10,246 nt of DNA from Chitinophagaceae bacterium UBA2467 (GCA_002342205.1 DDPN01000037.1:1000-11245); one strand, 5' to 3'; positions 1 through 8,291 are shown, numbered from the stretch's first letter. Numbers and translations are program-made. Notes: generated by a model from the letters alone, not told the origin.

Positions 1-636
1 TGGAATCGTCCTCGATTGGGCACCATCAATCTCCACGGATCATTACTTCCGCAATACAGAGGTGCGGCTCCTATTAATTGGGCATTGATTAATGGAGAGC
101 AAATGACTGGCGTAACTACATTTTTACTCAAACAAGAAATTGATACAGGAGATATTTTACTATCGAAATCTCTCCCTATTGAGCCTTCCGATAATTTTGG
201 TACGCTTTATACAAAACTCCAACAGCTAGGCGCACTGTTGTTGGTAGAAACCATAGAAAAATATGTGAATGGCCAGCTGATTCCACAACCACAAGTAGCA
301 AGCGAAAATGTAATTAAACATGCGCCTAAAATCTCTAAGGAAACGGGCCAAATTAACTGGAATCAGCCAGCACAAACTGTACTCAATTTAATTCGTGGCC
401 TCAGTCCAATTCCTGGCGCTTACACGCAGTTACAAGGAAAACAACTCAAAATTTTTTCGGGGACAATCATTCAAACCCTTCCACAAAAAAAAGCTGGTGA
501 ATTTGAAACAGACGAAAAAAGTTTCTTGCACTTTGCTTGTGAAGATGGATGGCTTTGTGTTGATGAGATGCAATTAGAAGGTAAAAAAAGAATGAATATC
601 GCTGCCTTTTTAGCAGGATTTAGATTTGAAAAATAA
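1..636 (+). CDS. fmt: Methionyl-tRNA formyltransferase, 3' part (5' truncated by window edge)
   Basis: Fmt formylates the amino group of initiator Met-tRNA using 10-formyltetrahydrofolate, in the cytoplasm before translation initiation. The frame is open from base 1 and gives 211 residues of a protein usually about 305-315 long, so roughly the first third is missing. The visible part of the catalytic domain has INLHGSLLPQYRGAAP (residues 9-24 of the fragment) and EIDTGDIL (46-53). N10, H12 and D48 keep the spacing of the E. coli Asn106/His108/Asp144 catalytic set. The linker and C-terminal tRNA-binding OB-like domain follow, with IRGLSPIPGAYT (131-142) and the closing QLEGKKRM (191-198) and FLAGF. 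The TTG at position 16 is an internal Leu codon, not a start. The gene ends in TAA one base before the convergent methyltransferase gene. Family assignment is very secure. Confidence 0.96.
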   Translation, partial: WNRPRLGTINLHGSLLPQYRGAAPINWALINGEQMTGVTTFLLKQEIDTGDILLSKSLPIEPSDNFGTLYTKLQQLGALLLVETIEKYVNGQLIPQPQVASENVIKHAPKISKETGQINWNQPAQTVLNLIRGLSPIPGAYTQLQGKQLKIFSGTIIQTLPQKKAGEFETDEKSFLHFACEDGWLCVDEMQLEGKKRMNIAAFLAGFRFEK

Positions 637-637
637 T

Positions 638-1981
638 TCACTCTTTGTCCTTCAAAATCCGAAACTCTTTTGGGTAGTAGTTATTGATTCGGCCTTGCAA
701 AACATTGGCCCATCCTAACCCAAAGCCATTGTAGGTAACAAGATTCCATCCACGACTAACATTGGAAACAGTAATCTCCTTTCGTTGCAAGTAGTTTATA
801 GCTTGCTCCTTTTCCAATTGAAAGGAAGATGTTGTTGCTGCCAATTGATTGGATAGCGCAAGGGCATGGTCCGGAATAAATTTTTCTTTCATCCATTGAC
901 CAATTCGCAGTCCAGCGTAGCTGATATACAACTTTTGTTTGAATAAAGTGAGTAATTCCCATTGGGAAACAGGCCAAGCATGCAATTGCCCACCCGCTTC
1001 AAACAAATGTTGGTCTGCCAAATCAATCCACCCTTTTAACCGTTGATTTTCTTTTTGCGATACTGGCAAAAACTTATCGGCCCTTATTGAAAAGTAGGTT
1101 GGAGATGAAGTAGCCGACTTTTGCAAGCAACAAAAATAAAAACCTTCTCCGCGCATTTGATGAGGCCAACAGCGATAACCAACTTCACTTTCTTGAATGC
1201 CCCACGTACTATCCAATTGCACAGGAAGAACTGAAGCGCCTAATTGATTTTTTGCCCAAGAAACAATGTTCTCATTCTCTTCCAGGGAGTAGGAACAGGT
1301 TGAATAAAATAATATACCGCCTGGCTTTAACGCCTGCCAAGCCGCTGCAACAATTCGCTGCTGACGTTGGGCACAATGAATAACATGTGATTCACTCCAC
1401 GAGGAAATTGCCAAAGGATCTTTTCTAAAAAGCCCACTTCCGCTACAGGGTGCATCTAGGGTAATCCAATCAAACACACCGGCCAACTCTTGAAAATGGT
1501 GTGGATCATTTTGAGTAACTACTACAGAAGTAGTACCCCACTTAATACAATTATCCCGAAGTAGATTCACTCGGGACTTTATCACTTCGTTAGCCACTAA
1601 TACACTGCCTTTGGGCAACAAAGAATAAAGATGCGTTGTCTTTCCACCAGGGGCCGCGCATAAATCCAATGCACAAATGGGTTGCTGAGAAGACATATGT
1701 TGAATAAACGCCTGCTCCAGCAACATACTGCTAGCTTCTTGCACATAATAGCAACCTGCATGAAAAAAAGGATCGAACGTAAATGAAGGTCGTGGATCAA
1801 CATAAAAACCTTGAAGAGCCCAAGGAACTTTACGAAGCGAAAAGGGCAAAGAGGGATGTTTATCAGGATTCAAACGTAGCGAGGTCATTGAGTCGGCCTC
1901 AAGATGCCGTTGAATGAAAGCCCCTCTATCAAACCCAGGAAGTCCTTCCAAAGAATTGAGTAGCGCGGTTGGTAATTGCAC
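638..1981 (-). CDS. rsmF: RsmF-like 16S rRNA (cytosine-C5)-methyltransferase (NSUN/RsmB-RsmF family)
   Basis: Predicted SAM-dependent rRNA m5C methyltransferase of 447 aa. By E. coli RsmF (YebU) it would target 16S C1407, but the exact base is inferred. Domains in order: a short N-terminal NSUN segment (about 1-75); the Rossmann methyltransferase with YVQEASSMLLEQ (79-90), SAM motif ALDLCAAPGGKTT (104-116), motif IV DAPCSGSG (176-183) with C179, and motif VI FYSTCSYS (225-232) with C229; then a C-terminal region (about 290-447) ending in GWANVLQGRINNYYPKEF, typical of the PUA-like tail of RsmF proteins. Both cysteines used for nucleophilic attack and product release are present. The start is GTG. 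An in-frame TAA lies only six bases upstream, and the next Met (residue 32) would cut into the domain, so GTG is well supported. It lies 18 bases after pntB on the same strand, so it may be the last gene of that transcript. Confidence 0.9.
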   Translation of the reverse strand: MQLPTALLNSLEGLPGFDRGAFIQRHLEADSMTSLRLNPDKHPSLPFSLRKVPWALQGFYVDPRPSFTFDPFFHAGCYYVQEASSMLLEQAFIQHMSSQQPICALDLCAAPGGKTTHLYSLLPKGSVLVANEVIKSRVNLLRDNCIKWGTTSVVVTQNDPHHFQELAGVFDWITLDAPCSGSGLFRKDPLAISSWSESHVIHCAQRQQRIVAAAWQALKPGGILFYSTCSYSLEENENIVSWAKNQLGASVLPVQLDSTWGIQESEVGYRCWPHQMRGEGFYFCCLQKSATSSPTYFSIRADKFLPVSQKENQRLKGWIDLADQHLFEAGGQLHAWPVSQWELLTLFKQKLYISYAGLRIGQWMKEKFIPDHALALSNQLAATTSSFQLEKEQAINYLQRKEITVSNVSRGWNLVTYNGFGLGWANVLQGRINNYYPKEFRILKDKE

Positions 1982-1995
1982 GACTTAAGGATAAT

Positions 1996-2010
1996 AGAAT
2001 CAAAGATTCT
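1996..2010. repeat. Short AT-rich dyad over the pntB stop codon
   Basis: AGAATC (1996-2001) and GATTCT (2005-2010) form a perfect 6-bp inverted repeat with a 3-base loop, spanning the pntB stop codon just before rsmF. It is weak and AT-rich, and no U run follows on the minus strand. It is more likely incidental, or a minor RNA hairpin between pntB and rsmF, than a terminator. Confidence 0.2.
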
Positions 2011-3406
2011 TTATTTCAGCAACAAGGTCTTGCAGCACTTTTTTTGCATCGCCAAACAACATAGAAGTCTTAGGACGGAAGAAAAGTTCATTTTCAATTC
2101 CGGCATATCCAGGCTTCATGCTTCGCTTATTTACAATAACATGCTTAGCTAATTCAACATCCAAAATAGGCATGCCATATATAGGAGAAGATGGATCCGT
2201 TTTTGCAGCAGGATTTACCACATCGTTAGCTCCCAGAATTAGCACCACATCAGTAGTAGAAAATTCTTCATTTGCCTGTTCCATTTCCAATAGTTTATCA
2301 TAAGGAACATCGGCTTCAGCAAGAAGAACATTCATATGACCTGGCATACGACCTGCAACGGGATGGATTGCATACTTAACCTCTACCCCTTTACTCTCCA
2401 ATAGCTTTTCAAGCTCATGGCAAGCATGTTGCGCTTGCGCAACAGCTAGTCCATATCCAGGAACGATAAAAACTTTATTAGCATAGCTCATCAACACAGC
2501 AGTATCACTCAAACTAATTTCCTTGTGCGTGCCTTGTACACTAGTAGACGGACCTCCTCCAACAGCACTTGCGCCAAATGAACCAATCAACACATTTGTC
2601 AAAGAGCGATTCATTGCTTTACACATCAAAATGGTCAACAATGTACCAGCCGCTCCTACCAGAATACCACCCGTAAGCATCACCTTATTTTCATAGAGAA
2701 ATCCACCACATGCAGCGGCTACACCCGTGAATGAATTAAGTAAGGATATCACTACAGGCATGTCTGCTCCACCAATTGGGAACACAAAGAAAATTCCGTA
2801 CAACAATGAAAGAAAAAAGATCACATAAAAAACAACAATAGACTGTGTCGGCATCCAGCCAATCAAATAGACTGCTAATCCTATAATCACACCCAGCAAT
2901 AGCAAATTGAAGATGTGTTGTCCTTTAAAAGAATAATCTTTGATTGAGCCGTTCAATTTTCCCCAAGCGATTATGCTGCCTGCAAACGAAACTGAACCAA
3001 TAATTAATCCTAAAACAATAATCAACAAAAAACCAGGCTCAACCGAAACCCCATCAGTATGACTTAAATGATCAAATTCTACAAGGCTAATCAAGGCTGC
3101 ACAAGCACCTCCCATTCCGTTAAAGAGACTGACCATTTCCGGCATTGCAGTCATCTTAACTCGTTTGGCCGCAAGTGTTCCCACTACAGCACCAATTAAG
3201 ATACCTCCAAAAATCCATGGATAATTGCCCAAGTGTCTCCCCTCTTCCTGGTAATGAAAAATAGTACCAAAAATTGCAATCGTCATACCAAATGCTGCCA
3301 CAAAATTTCCATTGCGCGCAGTAGCTGGATGAGAAAGCATTTTTAGCCCCACAATAAAGGTGACAGAAGAGATCAGATAAATTAACGTAAGGAGGTTCTG
3401 TTCCAC
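2000..3406 (-). CDS. pntB: NAD(P) transhydrogenase subunit beta
   Basis: Beta subunit of the proton-translocating membrane transhydrogenase, which couples proton entry to hydride transfer from NADH to NADP+. The 468 aa match the family length. Residues about 1-270 form the membrane domain dII with roughly nine hydrophobic helices. Residues about 290-468 form the NADP(H)-binding domain dIII, with GYGLAVAQAQ (317-326), VAGRMPGHMNVLLAEA (350-365), GANDVVNPAA (392-401) and KRSMKPGYAG (427-436). In the MPEMVSLFNGMGG stretch, N96 appears to occupy the position of E. coli betaHis91 (from remembered alignments), suggesting the proton path follows the variant with Asn there. The start is GTG; no closer in-frame ATG lies upstream, and Met23 would remove the first helix. 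It follows pntAB by 17 bases. A short AT-rich dyad covers its stop codon. Confidence 0.97.
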   Translation of the reverse strand: MEQNLLTLIYLISSVTFIVGLKMLSHPATARNGNFVAAFGMTIAIFGTIFHYQEEGRHLGNYPWIFGGILIGAVVGTLAAKRVKMTAMPEMVSLFNGMGGACAALISLVEFDHLSHTDGVSVEPGFLLIIVLGLIIGSVSFAGSIIAWGKLNGSIKDYSFKGQHIFNLLLLGVIIGLAVYLIGWMPTQSIVVFYVIFFLSLLYGIFFVFPIGGADMPVVISLLNSFTGVAAACGGFLYENKVMLTGGILVGAAGTLLTILMCKAMNRSLTNVLIGSFGASAVGGGPSTSVQGTHKEISLSDTAVLMSYANKVFIVPGYGLAVAQAQHACHELEKLLESKGVEVKYAIHPVAGRMPGHMNVLLAEADVPYDKLLEMEQANEEFSTTDVVLILGANDVVNPAAKTDPSSPIYGMPILDVELAKHVIVNKRSMKPGYAGIENELFFRPKTSMLFGDAKKVLQDLVAEIKNL

Positions 3407-3423
3407 TTTAATAAGTTTAGAAA

Positions 3424-3741
3424 TCAGGATTGTTTTTTCTTTTTAGAGAACATCTCAAGCATTCGATCCGTTACCACAAAACCACCTACCACATTTAAGG
3501 TACCCACCACAACAGCCACAAAACCGAGTATCAATGCCAGATAATTATCAGACGAGGCTTTACCCATCACGATGATCGCCCCAATAATAACAACACCGTG
3601 AATAGCATTTGCACCACTCATCAAGGGAGTATGTAATACACTAGGGACACGACCAATCACCTCAATCCCTACAAAAATCATCAGCACAACAATGTAAATA
3701 ATCTCCTGATGCCTACCGATCCATTCTAAAACAGATTGCAT
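3424..3741 (-). CDS. pntAB: NAD(P) transhydrogenase subunit alpha, membrane part (alpha2)
   Basis: Small membrane subunit of 105 aa, equivalent to the C-terminal dII portion of the fused E. coli PntA. It contributes helices to the proton channel alongside PntB. Hydrophobic segments lie at about 14-30, 45-60 and 66-90. The central motif RVPSVLHTPLMSGANAIHGV (31-50) and the closing GGFVVTDRMLEMFSKKKK are characteristic of this piece. The lysine-rich tail fits a cytoplasmic C terminus. It starts at ATG, 10 bases after the pntAA stop. This split-alpha arrangement is the three-gene form known from Rhodospirillum rubrum and common in Bacteroidota. The split is natural rather than a frameshift: both halves have complete, separate reading frames with their own starts and a short spacer. 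Confidence 0.96.
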   Translation of the reverse strand: MQSVLEWIGRHQEIIYIVVLMIFVGIEVIGRVPSVLHTPLMSGANAIHGVVIIGAIIVMGKASSDNYLALILGFVAVVVGTLNVVGGFVVTDRMLEMFSKKKKQS

Positions 3742-3751
3742 ACGTTTTAAT

Positions 3752-4861
3752 TTAAGCTAGCCGCTCGTGAACAATTTTACCTTCATGTGTGATACAAGAA
3801 CCCTTAACCAAATCATCGTCCCAATTCAATACCAAAGCATTGTTTTTATCCAGTAATAACTGAAGAAAGTTGTATAAATTTTTGCCATAAAGTTTGCTTG
3901 CATCGGCAGAAAGAGTGGCAGGCAAACTAGATGCCCCGATAATACTGACTCCATTTTTAACTACAGTCTCAGCATCCTTGGTGTAAGGAGTATTGCCACC
4001 AGTAGAGGCGGCCAAATCAACAATAACAGAACCGTTTCGCATAGAGGCAATCATTTCCTCTGTAATTAAAAGAGGTGCACGTTTTCCAGGTATCTGAGCA
4101 GTAGTGATAATAATATCCGCCTTAGCTGCGGATTGTGCTATACGCTCACGTTGACGACGCTGGTACTCTTCGCTTTGCTCTACTGCATATCCACCAGCCT
4201 TACTCGCATCTGCAGCCCCTTCCACTTCAATAAACTTTGCTCCCAAGCTCATCACTTCCTCCTTAACAGCAGGACGTGTATCAAATACTTCCACCACCGC
4301 CCCTAATCGTTTGGCTGTAGCAATGGCCTGTAATCCAGCAACCCCAGCACCTAAAATGAGCACCTTGGCTGGCGCAATACTTCCTGCAGCTGTCATAAAC
4401 ATGGGGAAATAACGACCATAGCTGTTTGCTGCCAATAGCACCGCCTTATAACCTGCAATATTTGCCTGGGAACTTAATATATCCATTGACTGTGCACGCG
4501 TAGTGCGGGGCAACATATCCAATGAAAAACAAGTTACTCCGCAAACGGCTACTTGTTGTACCCAATCCTTTCTATATAGAGGCTGGTACGCACCAATAAG
4601 AATTTTATCTTTAAGAGCACTTTCAGCTTGGATTGAAAAAGAGTGCATGCCCAAAATAATGTTAGCTTCTGCGATAACACTGGAGCGATCGGCCACTTTA
4701 GCACCAGCAGCTTCATAAGCGGCATCGGTACAAAATGCATTTTCTCCAGCACCTTTTTCAACTAAAACCTGATGACCTTTTTTTGTTAACGTCGCGACGA
4801 TTTCATCAGTTATTGAAACCCGCGTTTCAGGAGCAGACTCCCGGAGTACACCAATTGTCAT
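3752..4861 (-). CDS. pntAA: NAD(P) transhydrogenase subunit alpha, NAD(H)-binding part (alpha1)
   Basis: Soluble dI subunit of the transhydrogenase, which binds NAD(H) on the cytoplasmic side and donates hydride to NADP in PntB. Its 369 aa are the usual size for the split form. It opens with MTIGVLRE, the alanine dehydrogenase/PntA N-terminal fold. The signature PRTTRAQSMDILSSQANIAG (118-137) carries R119, Q124, D127 and S130, which keep the spacing of R. rubrum dI residues Arg127, Gln132, Asp135 and Ser138. The NAD Rossmann motif GAGVAG is at 171-176, followed by EVFDTRP (191-197). The mobile loop contains GGYAVEQ (223-229), and TTAQIPGKRAP follows at 253-263. It is first of the pntAA-pntAB-pntB set and starts at ATG. 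The 45-base gap to the upstream methyltransferase gene is the widest in the minus-strand run, but I see no convincing TAnnTTTG promoter in it. Confidence 0.97.
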   Translation of the reverse strand: MTIGVLRESAPETRVSITDEIVATLTKKGHQVLVEKGAGENAFCTDAAYEAAGAKVADRSSVIAEANIILGMHSFSIQAESALKDKILIGAYQPLYRKDWVQQVAVCGVTCFSLDMLPRTTRAQSMDILSSQANIAGYKAVLLAANSYGRYFPMFMTAAGSIAPAKVLILGAGVAGLQAIATAKRLGAVVEVFDTRPAVKEEVMSLGAKFIEVEGAADASKAGGYAVEQSEEYQRRQRERIAQSAAKADIIITTAQIPGKRAPLLITEEMIASMRNGSVIVDLAASTGGNTPYTKDAETVVKNGVSIIGASSLPATLSADASKLYGKNLYNFLQLLLDKNNALVLNWDDDLVKGSCITHEGKIVHERLA

Positions 4862-4906
4862 AATTGCGTGCGCAGCTATTAGAAAACCGCCCTGCTAAGG
4901 TAAGCA

Positions 4907-5704
4907 TTAAAACCGGATCTTATGGTGCAACTTGCTTCGAAAAGAAGGCCGAAAAATCACCAACCCCAATTGAAAAAGATCGATTGTAGCTGTGACACGC
5001 GGATGTTGTTGAATTTGCTTCCAGGCGCGCTCCATCCCTGCACTCCAATGATTATCATCTACCACAACAATAGCCGAGTCTGGTAGCCGATCTACTATTT
5101 GATTAAAATAGCGAATTGTTGGTTCCTCTTGATGATTGCCATCCATAAAAACAAGATCAGGCGCAGGCATTAATTGTAACACTTCAGATAGAACTATATC
5201 TAAATTTCCTAAATGGCACTGTACATTTTTACAATTCCACTTTCCAAGATATTCAACAGCTTTAGTGTGTATTGTCGAAACTCCTTCAATGGTATGAATC
5301 GTTGCATCCGGTCTTGCTAAGGAGAAAAGGGAGGCAGAAAGCCCAACAGAGGTGCCCAATTCTAAAATAGAGTTAGGTTGATAGTGTTTTAAAATTCGAT
5401 AAAGTAAATGCGCGGTACGAACAGGTTTGGACGTTCGCTTTACCAGCGCACGGATTGTGCTAGTTCGAAAATTTCCAATTCTTGATCCTGCACCCATTTC
5501 TTCCAACTGAATCTTCTCCCTTGAATGTAATAAATCATGTCTCCAACCTTTCCATTTCTCTAATGAAGGATCGAAAGATTTATCCTGCAACACTTCATTA
5601 ATAAAATCGAAGACAAAGGGAGAGTGAACGCCATGTCCCTTTGAATTGGACGCCTCCCAATAAAATCGCAAATAATTAATTACTAGTTCAGCCGTAGAAT
5701 ACAT
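4907..5704 (-). CDS. Class I SAM-dependent methyltransferase, substrate unknown
   Basis: Predicted methyltransferase of 265 aa from the ATG at 5704. An N-terminal segment with SNSKGHGVHSPFVFDFINEV (20-39) precedes a Rossmann methyltransferase domain. Motif I is SILELGTSVGLSASLFSLA (112-130), an acidic end of beta2 is HTIEGV (137-142), then DLVFMDGNHQEEPT (183-196) and VVVDDNHWSAGMERAW (213-228). The last two resemble O-methyltransferase/Methyltransf_24-type enzymes, where such Asp residues often bind a metal. I do not know the substrate. The GHGVHSPFVF block seems family-specific and recalls similar proteins in other Bacteroidota. A TTG at 5716 in the same frame would add four residues and overlap the folA stop (TTGA); the ATG eight bases after that stop is preferred. 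The short spacing implies co-transcription with folA and thyA. Confidence 0.8.
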   Translation of the reverse strand: MYSTAELVINYLRFYWEASNSKGHGVHSPFVFDFINEVLQDKSFDPSLEKWKGWRHDLLHSREKIQLEEMGAGSRIGNFRTSTIRALVKRTSKPVRTAHLLYRILKHYQPNSILELGTSVGLSASLFSLARPDATIHTIEGVSTIHTKAVEYLGKWNCKNVQCHLGNLDIVLSEVLQLMPAPDLVFMDGNHQEEPTIRYFNQIVDRLPDSAIVVVDDNHWSAGMERAWKQIQQHPRVTATIDLFQLGLVIFRPSFRSKLHHKIRF

Positions 5705-5712
5705 GCGAATTG

Positions 5713-6213
5713 TCAAGACTTTCTTTCCCAGGTCTGAAAAGAATAATTAAAGGCGTTACGAGCATCTGCTTCCCGATCCAACTGCTGAATCAATTTCCAC
5801 TCGGATGCGTGAATAGCAGGAAAGAAAGTATCGGCATCAGGATTTGCTTCCACTCGTGTGAGATAAATGCGGGTTGCCTGAGAAAAGAATAATTGATAAA
5901 TCTCCCCTCCCCCAATTACCATCACTTCGTTCGTTTTGCAAAGGGCCGCTTTTTCGAGTGCCTGTGTCACTGATGAAACGACAACCACCTCATTTTCCGA
6001 AGGCGCCCAATCAGTTTGGCGTGTGATAACAATATTTGTGCGACCAGGCAGTGCCTTCCCTAAAGATTCAAAAGTTTTTCGTCCCATCACAATTGGCATA
6101 CCCCAGGTTGTATTTTTAAAATGGCGCAGGTCAGCTGGCAAATGCCATGGCATAGTACCATCTTTACCAATGGCATTATTAGAGGCAGCTGCAACAACAA
6201 GGGAAATCTGCAT
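5713..6213 (-). CDS. folA: Dihydrofolate reductase
   Basis: Reduces dihydrofolate to tetrahydrofolate with NADPH, regenerating the cofactor oxidised by thymidylate synthase. The 166 aa are close to the usual 160-170. Key elements: AASNNAIGKDGTMPWHLPAD (9-28) with the flexible Met20-type loop and the catalytic acid D28 (E. coli Asp27); the NADPH-binding MGRKTFES (43-50); LPGRTNIVITR (55-65); VIGGGEIYQLF (99-109) with the Gly-Gly turn; and the closing FNYSFQTWER (155-164). All canonical residues are present, so it should be active. It follows thyA by 13 bases, the common thyA-folA pair, and its TGA stop lies eight bases before the preferred start of the downstream methyltransferase gene. Confidence 0.98.
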   Translation of the reverse strand: MQISLVVAAASNNAIGKDGTMPWHLPADLRHFKNTTWGMPIVMGRKTFESLGKALPGRTNIVITRQTDWAPSENEVVVVSSVTQALEKAALCKTNEVMVIGGGEIYQLFFSQATRIYLTRVEANPDADTFFPAIHASEWKLIQQLDREADARNAFNYSFQTWERKS

Positions 6214-6226
6214 AACAATTATTCGT

Positions 6227-7021
6227 TTATACGGCTACAGGAGCTTTAATGGCGGGATGACATTGATAATTCAAAATTTCTATGTCTTGAAATTGGAAAT
6301 CAAAAAGATTTGTTACAGCAGGATTCAAACGAAGTTGAGGAAGCGGAAAGGGTGTTCTGCTTAATTGCAATTTCACCTGCTCAACGTGGTTATTGTAAAT
6401 GTGCACATCCCCAAACGTATGTACAAAGTCTCCAGGTTCTAATCCCGCAACCTGTGCAATCATGTGTGTCAATAAAGCGTAAGAAGCGATATTGAATGGA
6501 ACCCCTAAAAAAACATCCGCGCTACGTTGATAAAGTTGACAACTTAATTTTCCGTCAGCTACATAAAATTGAAAAAGAGAATGACAAGGCATTAGTGCCA
6601 TTTGTGAAAGTTCTGCAACATTCCAGGCACTCACAATCATTCGTCGACTATCCGGGTTTGTTTTTAATTGATGCAACAGGTCTGTTATCTGATCAATAAC
6701 TTTTCCATCCTTACCTTCCCAACTTCTCCACTGTTTTCCATAAACCGGACCCAGCTCACCATTTTCGTCAGCCCATTCATCCCAAATACTAACTCCATTT
6801 TCCTTCAAATAAGCAATGTTAGTCTGCCCCTTTAAAAACCATAATAACTCGTAAATGATACTCTTGAGATGTACTTTTTTAGTAGTAACAAGAGGAAACC
6901 CTTTTGAAAGATCAAAACGCATCTGGTATCCAAATACACTTCGGGTACCTGTTCCGGTACGATCAGTCTTTTCGATTCCGTGTTCAAGAATATGTCGAAG
7001 TAAATCGTGATATTGCTGCAT
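6227..7021 (-). CDS. thyA: Thymidylate synthase (ThyA type)
   Basis: Converts dUMP to dTMP with methylenetetrahydrofolate, yielding dihydrofolate for FolA. The 264 aa equal the E. coli length, and the residue numbers coincide. R21 (TDRTGTGTRS), SRRM with R126 and R127, the nucleophile C146 in MALMPCHSLFQFY, and QRSADVFLGVPFNIASYALL (165-184) with R166, D169 and N177 are all visible, as are H207 and Y209 in DVHIYNNH. The C terminus IKAPVAV supplies the usual closing Val. It starts at ATG nine bases after the proline dehydrogenase stop and runs into folA. The flavin-dependent ThyX alternative is excluded by this architecture. Confidence 0.98.
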   Translation of the reverse strand: MQQYHDLLRHILEHGIEKTDRTGTGTRSVFGYQMRFDLSKGFPLVTTKKVHLKSIIYELLWFLKGQTNIAYLKENGVSIWDEWADENGELGPVYGKQWRSWEGKDGKVIDQITDLLHQLKTNPDSRRMIVSAWNVAELSQMALMPCHSLFQFYVADGKLSCQLYQRSADVFLGVPFNIASYALLTHMIAQVAGLEPGDFVHTFGDVHIYNNHVEQVKLQLSRTPFPLPQLRLNPAVTNLFDFQFQDIEILNYQCHPAIKAPVAV

Positions 7022-7030
7022 ACTGCAATA

Positions 7031-8266
7031 TTAAGATGATTGAGATCGTCTGACCAATTCTTTTTGGATGAGTCCCAGCTCACGCCCGGTCTGGCCCTTG
7101 ACAGAAGTATTTTCCTGTGCACGACGCATCAAATAAGGTACTACATCCTCAATAGGACCAAAAGGCAAATACTTGCTAACCCCGCACCCTGCATTAGCCA
7201 AATTAAAGGTGATGTTATCGCTCATACCATATAGCTGGCTCCAATGAATATGAGAATGCTGTAAGGAGTGTCCTTTTTCTAGCAACTTACGCACCGCCAG
7301 CAAATTGCTTTTTTCGTTATGCGATGCAACAATAATTCCAAAAGAATCTAAATAATCAATACAATAGATTAATGCTTGGTCATATAGCTCATCCGTCGAT
7401 TCTTTAGTGGGATTAATCGGAGATGCGTAGCCCATCAATGCAGCACGCTTTCTTTCTTTTTCCATGTACGCCCCTCGAACCAATTTTGCTCCGGATATAT
7501 ATCCGCGCTCCAAAGCCAATTGATGCATTTGCTTTATGAAAGCTAAACGATCACTGCGGTACAATTGATAGGTATTATAAACGATGGGCCTCTTTTTGTT
7601 ACACAACTCCATCATTACTGCAGCGAGTGCATCAAGGGGCTCCTGAATCCAAGTTTCCTCAGCATCCAACGCAACAGCGACCTGACGCATGGCGGCATGA
7701 AAGCAAATTTTTTCCATGCGAGAACAGACTCTACCCCACTCGTTTAATGACTCCAAGGGCAATAAATTCAACGCCTTTTCATATCGCTCTAGTAAAGGAA
7801 GCTCCATCGAAACCATCTTGCTGTGTATTTCTTCCAATAATTGAAAACGAGCAAGACCCGTAAGTTTAATACTGATGAATGGAATATTTGGCTGTGTAGC
7901 AGCAAAGTCGATTACCTTGACAAATTGATCACGCGCTTCATCATAAAAAGATTCTCCCTGTTTTCCTTCAACACCATAATCCAGAATAACCTGCACCTTG
8001 TAATTGGCTAGTTTTTTTGCTACAGTTGCAGTTTGCGCCAACGATTCACCCCCTATAAATTGTGAAAAAAGCGTAGAGTGTATCAAACCCTTCACAGGCA
8101 ATCCAACCCGGATAGCCCAGGGTGTTAGCACAGTACCTAATTTAACAATCCAGGGATTGGACATCATTCCAAATAAAAACCTTGCTTTCTTTAAATCAGC
8201 ATCGGATTTGTATTGAAAGGCTAGCGCAGTATTTTCAAAGGAAGGAAGTGTTGGCGGGTTTTGCAT
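7031..8266 (-). CDS. Proline dehydrogenase (monofunctional)
   Basis: FAD-dependent oxidation of L-proline to pyrroline-5-carboxylate, with electrons passed to the membrane quinone pool. The protein is 411 aa and lacks the aldehyde dehydrogenase half of bifunctional PutA, so a separate P5C dehydrogenase should exist elsewhere. It has the beta/alpha-barrel signatures of the family: SIKLTGLARF (132-141), VALDAEETWIQ (198-208), YNTYQLYR (230-237), SGAKLVRGAYMEKER (258-272), VASHNEKS (313-320), and the substrate-binding end SKYLPFGPIEDVVPYLMRRA (364-383). R381 and R382 correspond to the E. coli PutA Arg555/Arg556 pair that binds the proline carboxylate. It starts at ATG 26 bases downstream of a TAATTTTG -7 element and is probably first in the transcript with thyA, folA and the methyltransferase. 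A metabolic reason for that grouping is not obvious. Confidence 0.93.
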   Translation of the reverse strand: MQNPPTLPSFENTALAFQYKSDADLKKARFLFGMMSNPWIVKLGTVLTPWAIRVGLPVKGLIHSTLFSQFIGGESLAQTATVAKKLANYKVQVILDYGVEGKQGESFYDEARDQFVKVIDFAATQPNIPFISIKLTGLARFQLLEEIHSKMVSMELPLLERYEKALNLLPLESLNEWGRVCSRMEKICFHAAMRQVAVALDAEETWIQEPLDALAAVMMELCNKKRPIVYNTYQLYRSDRLAFIKQMHQLALERGYISGAKLVRGAYMEKERKRAALMGYASPINPTKESTDELYDQALIYCIDYLDSFGIIVASHNEKSNLLAVRKLLEKGHSLQHSHIHWSQLYGMSDNITFNLANAGCGVSKYLPFGPIEDVVPYLMRRAQENTSVKGQTGRELGLIQKELVRRSQSS

Positions 8267-8291
8267 AAAAAGAGGATAGCTTAAAGCCCTG

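Noticed and set aside
1996..2010. Intrinsic terminator after pntB
   Set aside because: The stem is only six AT-rich pairs and no U tract follows on the minus strand.
3406..3760. Possible frameshift splitting a pntA gene
   Set aside because: PntAA and PntAB are complete proteins with separate starts and stops, the natural three-gene form of the transhydrogenase.
4862..4906. Promoter or terminator in the 45-base gap before pntAA
   Set aside because: No TAnnTTTG box and only a 4-bp GCAG/CTGC pairing are visible, which is too little to call either.
5705..5716. TTG start at 5716 for the methyltransferase, overlapping the folA stop as TTGA
   Set aside because: It adds only four residues, and a standard ATG lies at 5704, eight bases after the folA stop. 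The overlap cannot be excluded as a translational-coupling start, but it is the weaker choice.
5936..6364. 142-codon open frame on the + strand across folA and thyA
   Set aside because: It is antisense to two strongly supported enzymes, contains no recognisable motif, and has the composition expected of a shadow frame.
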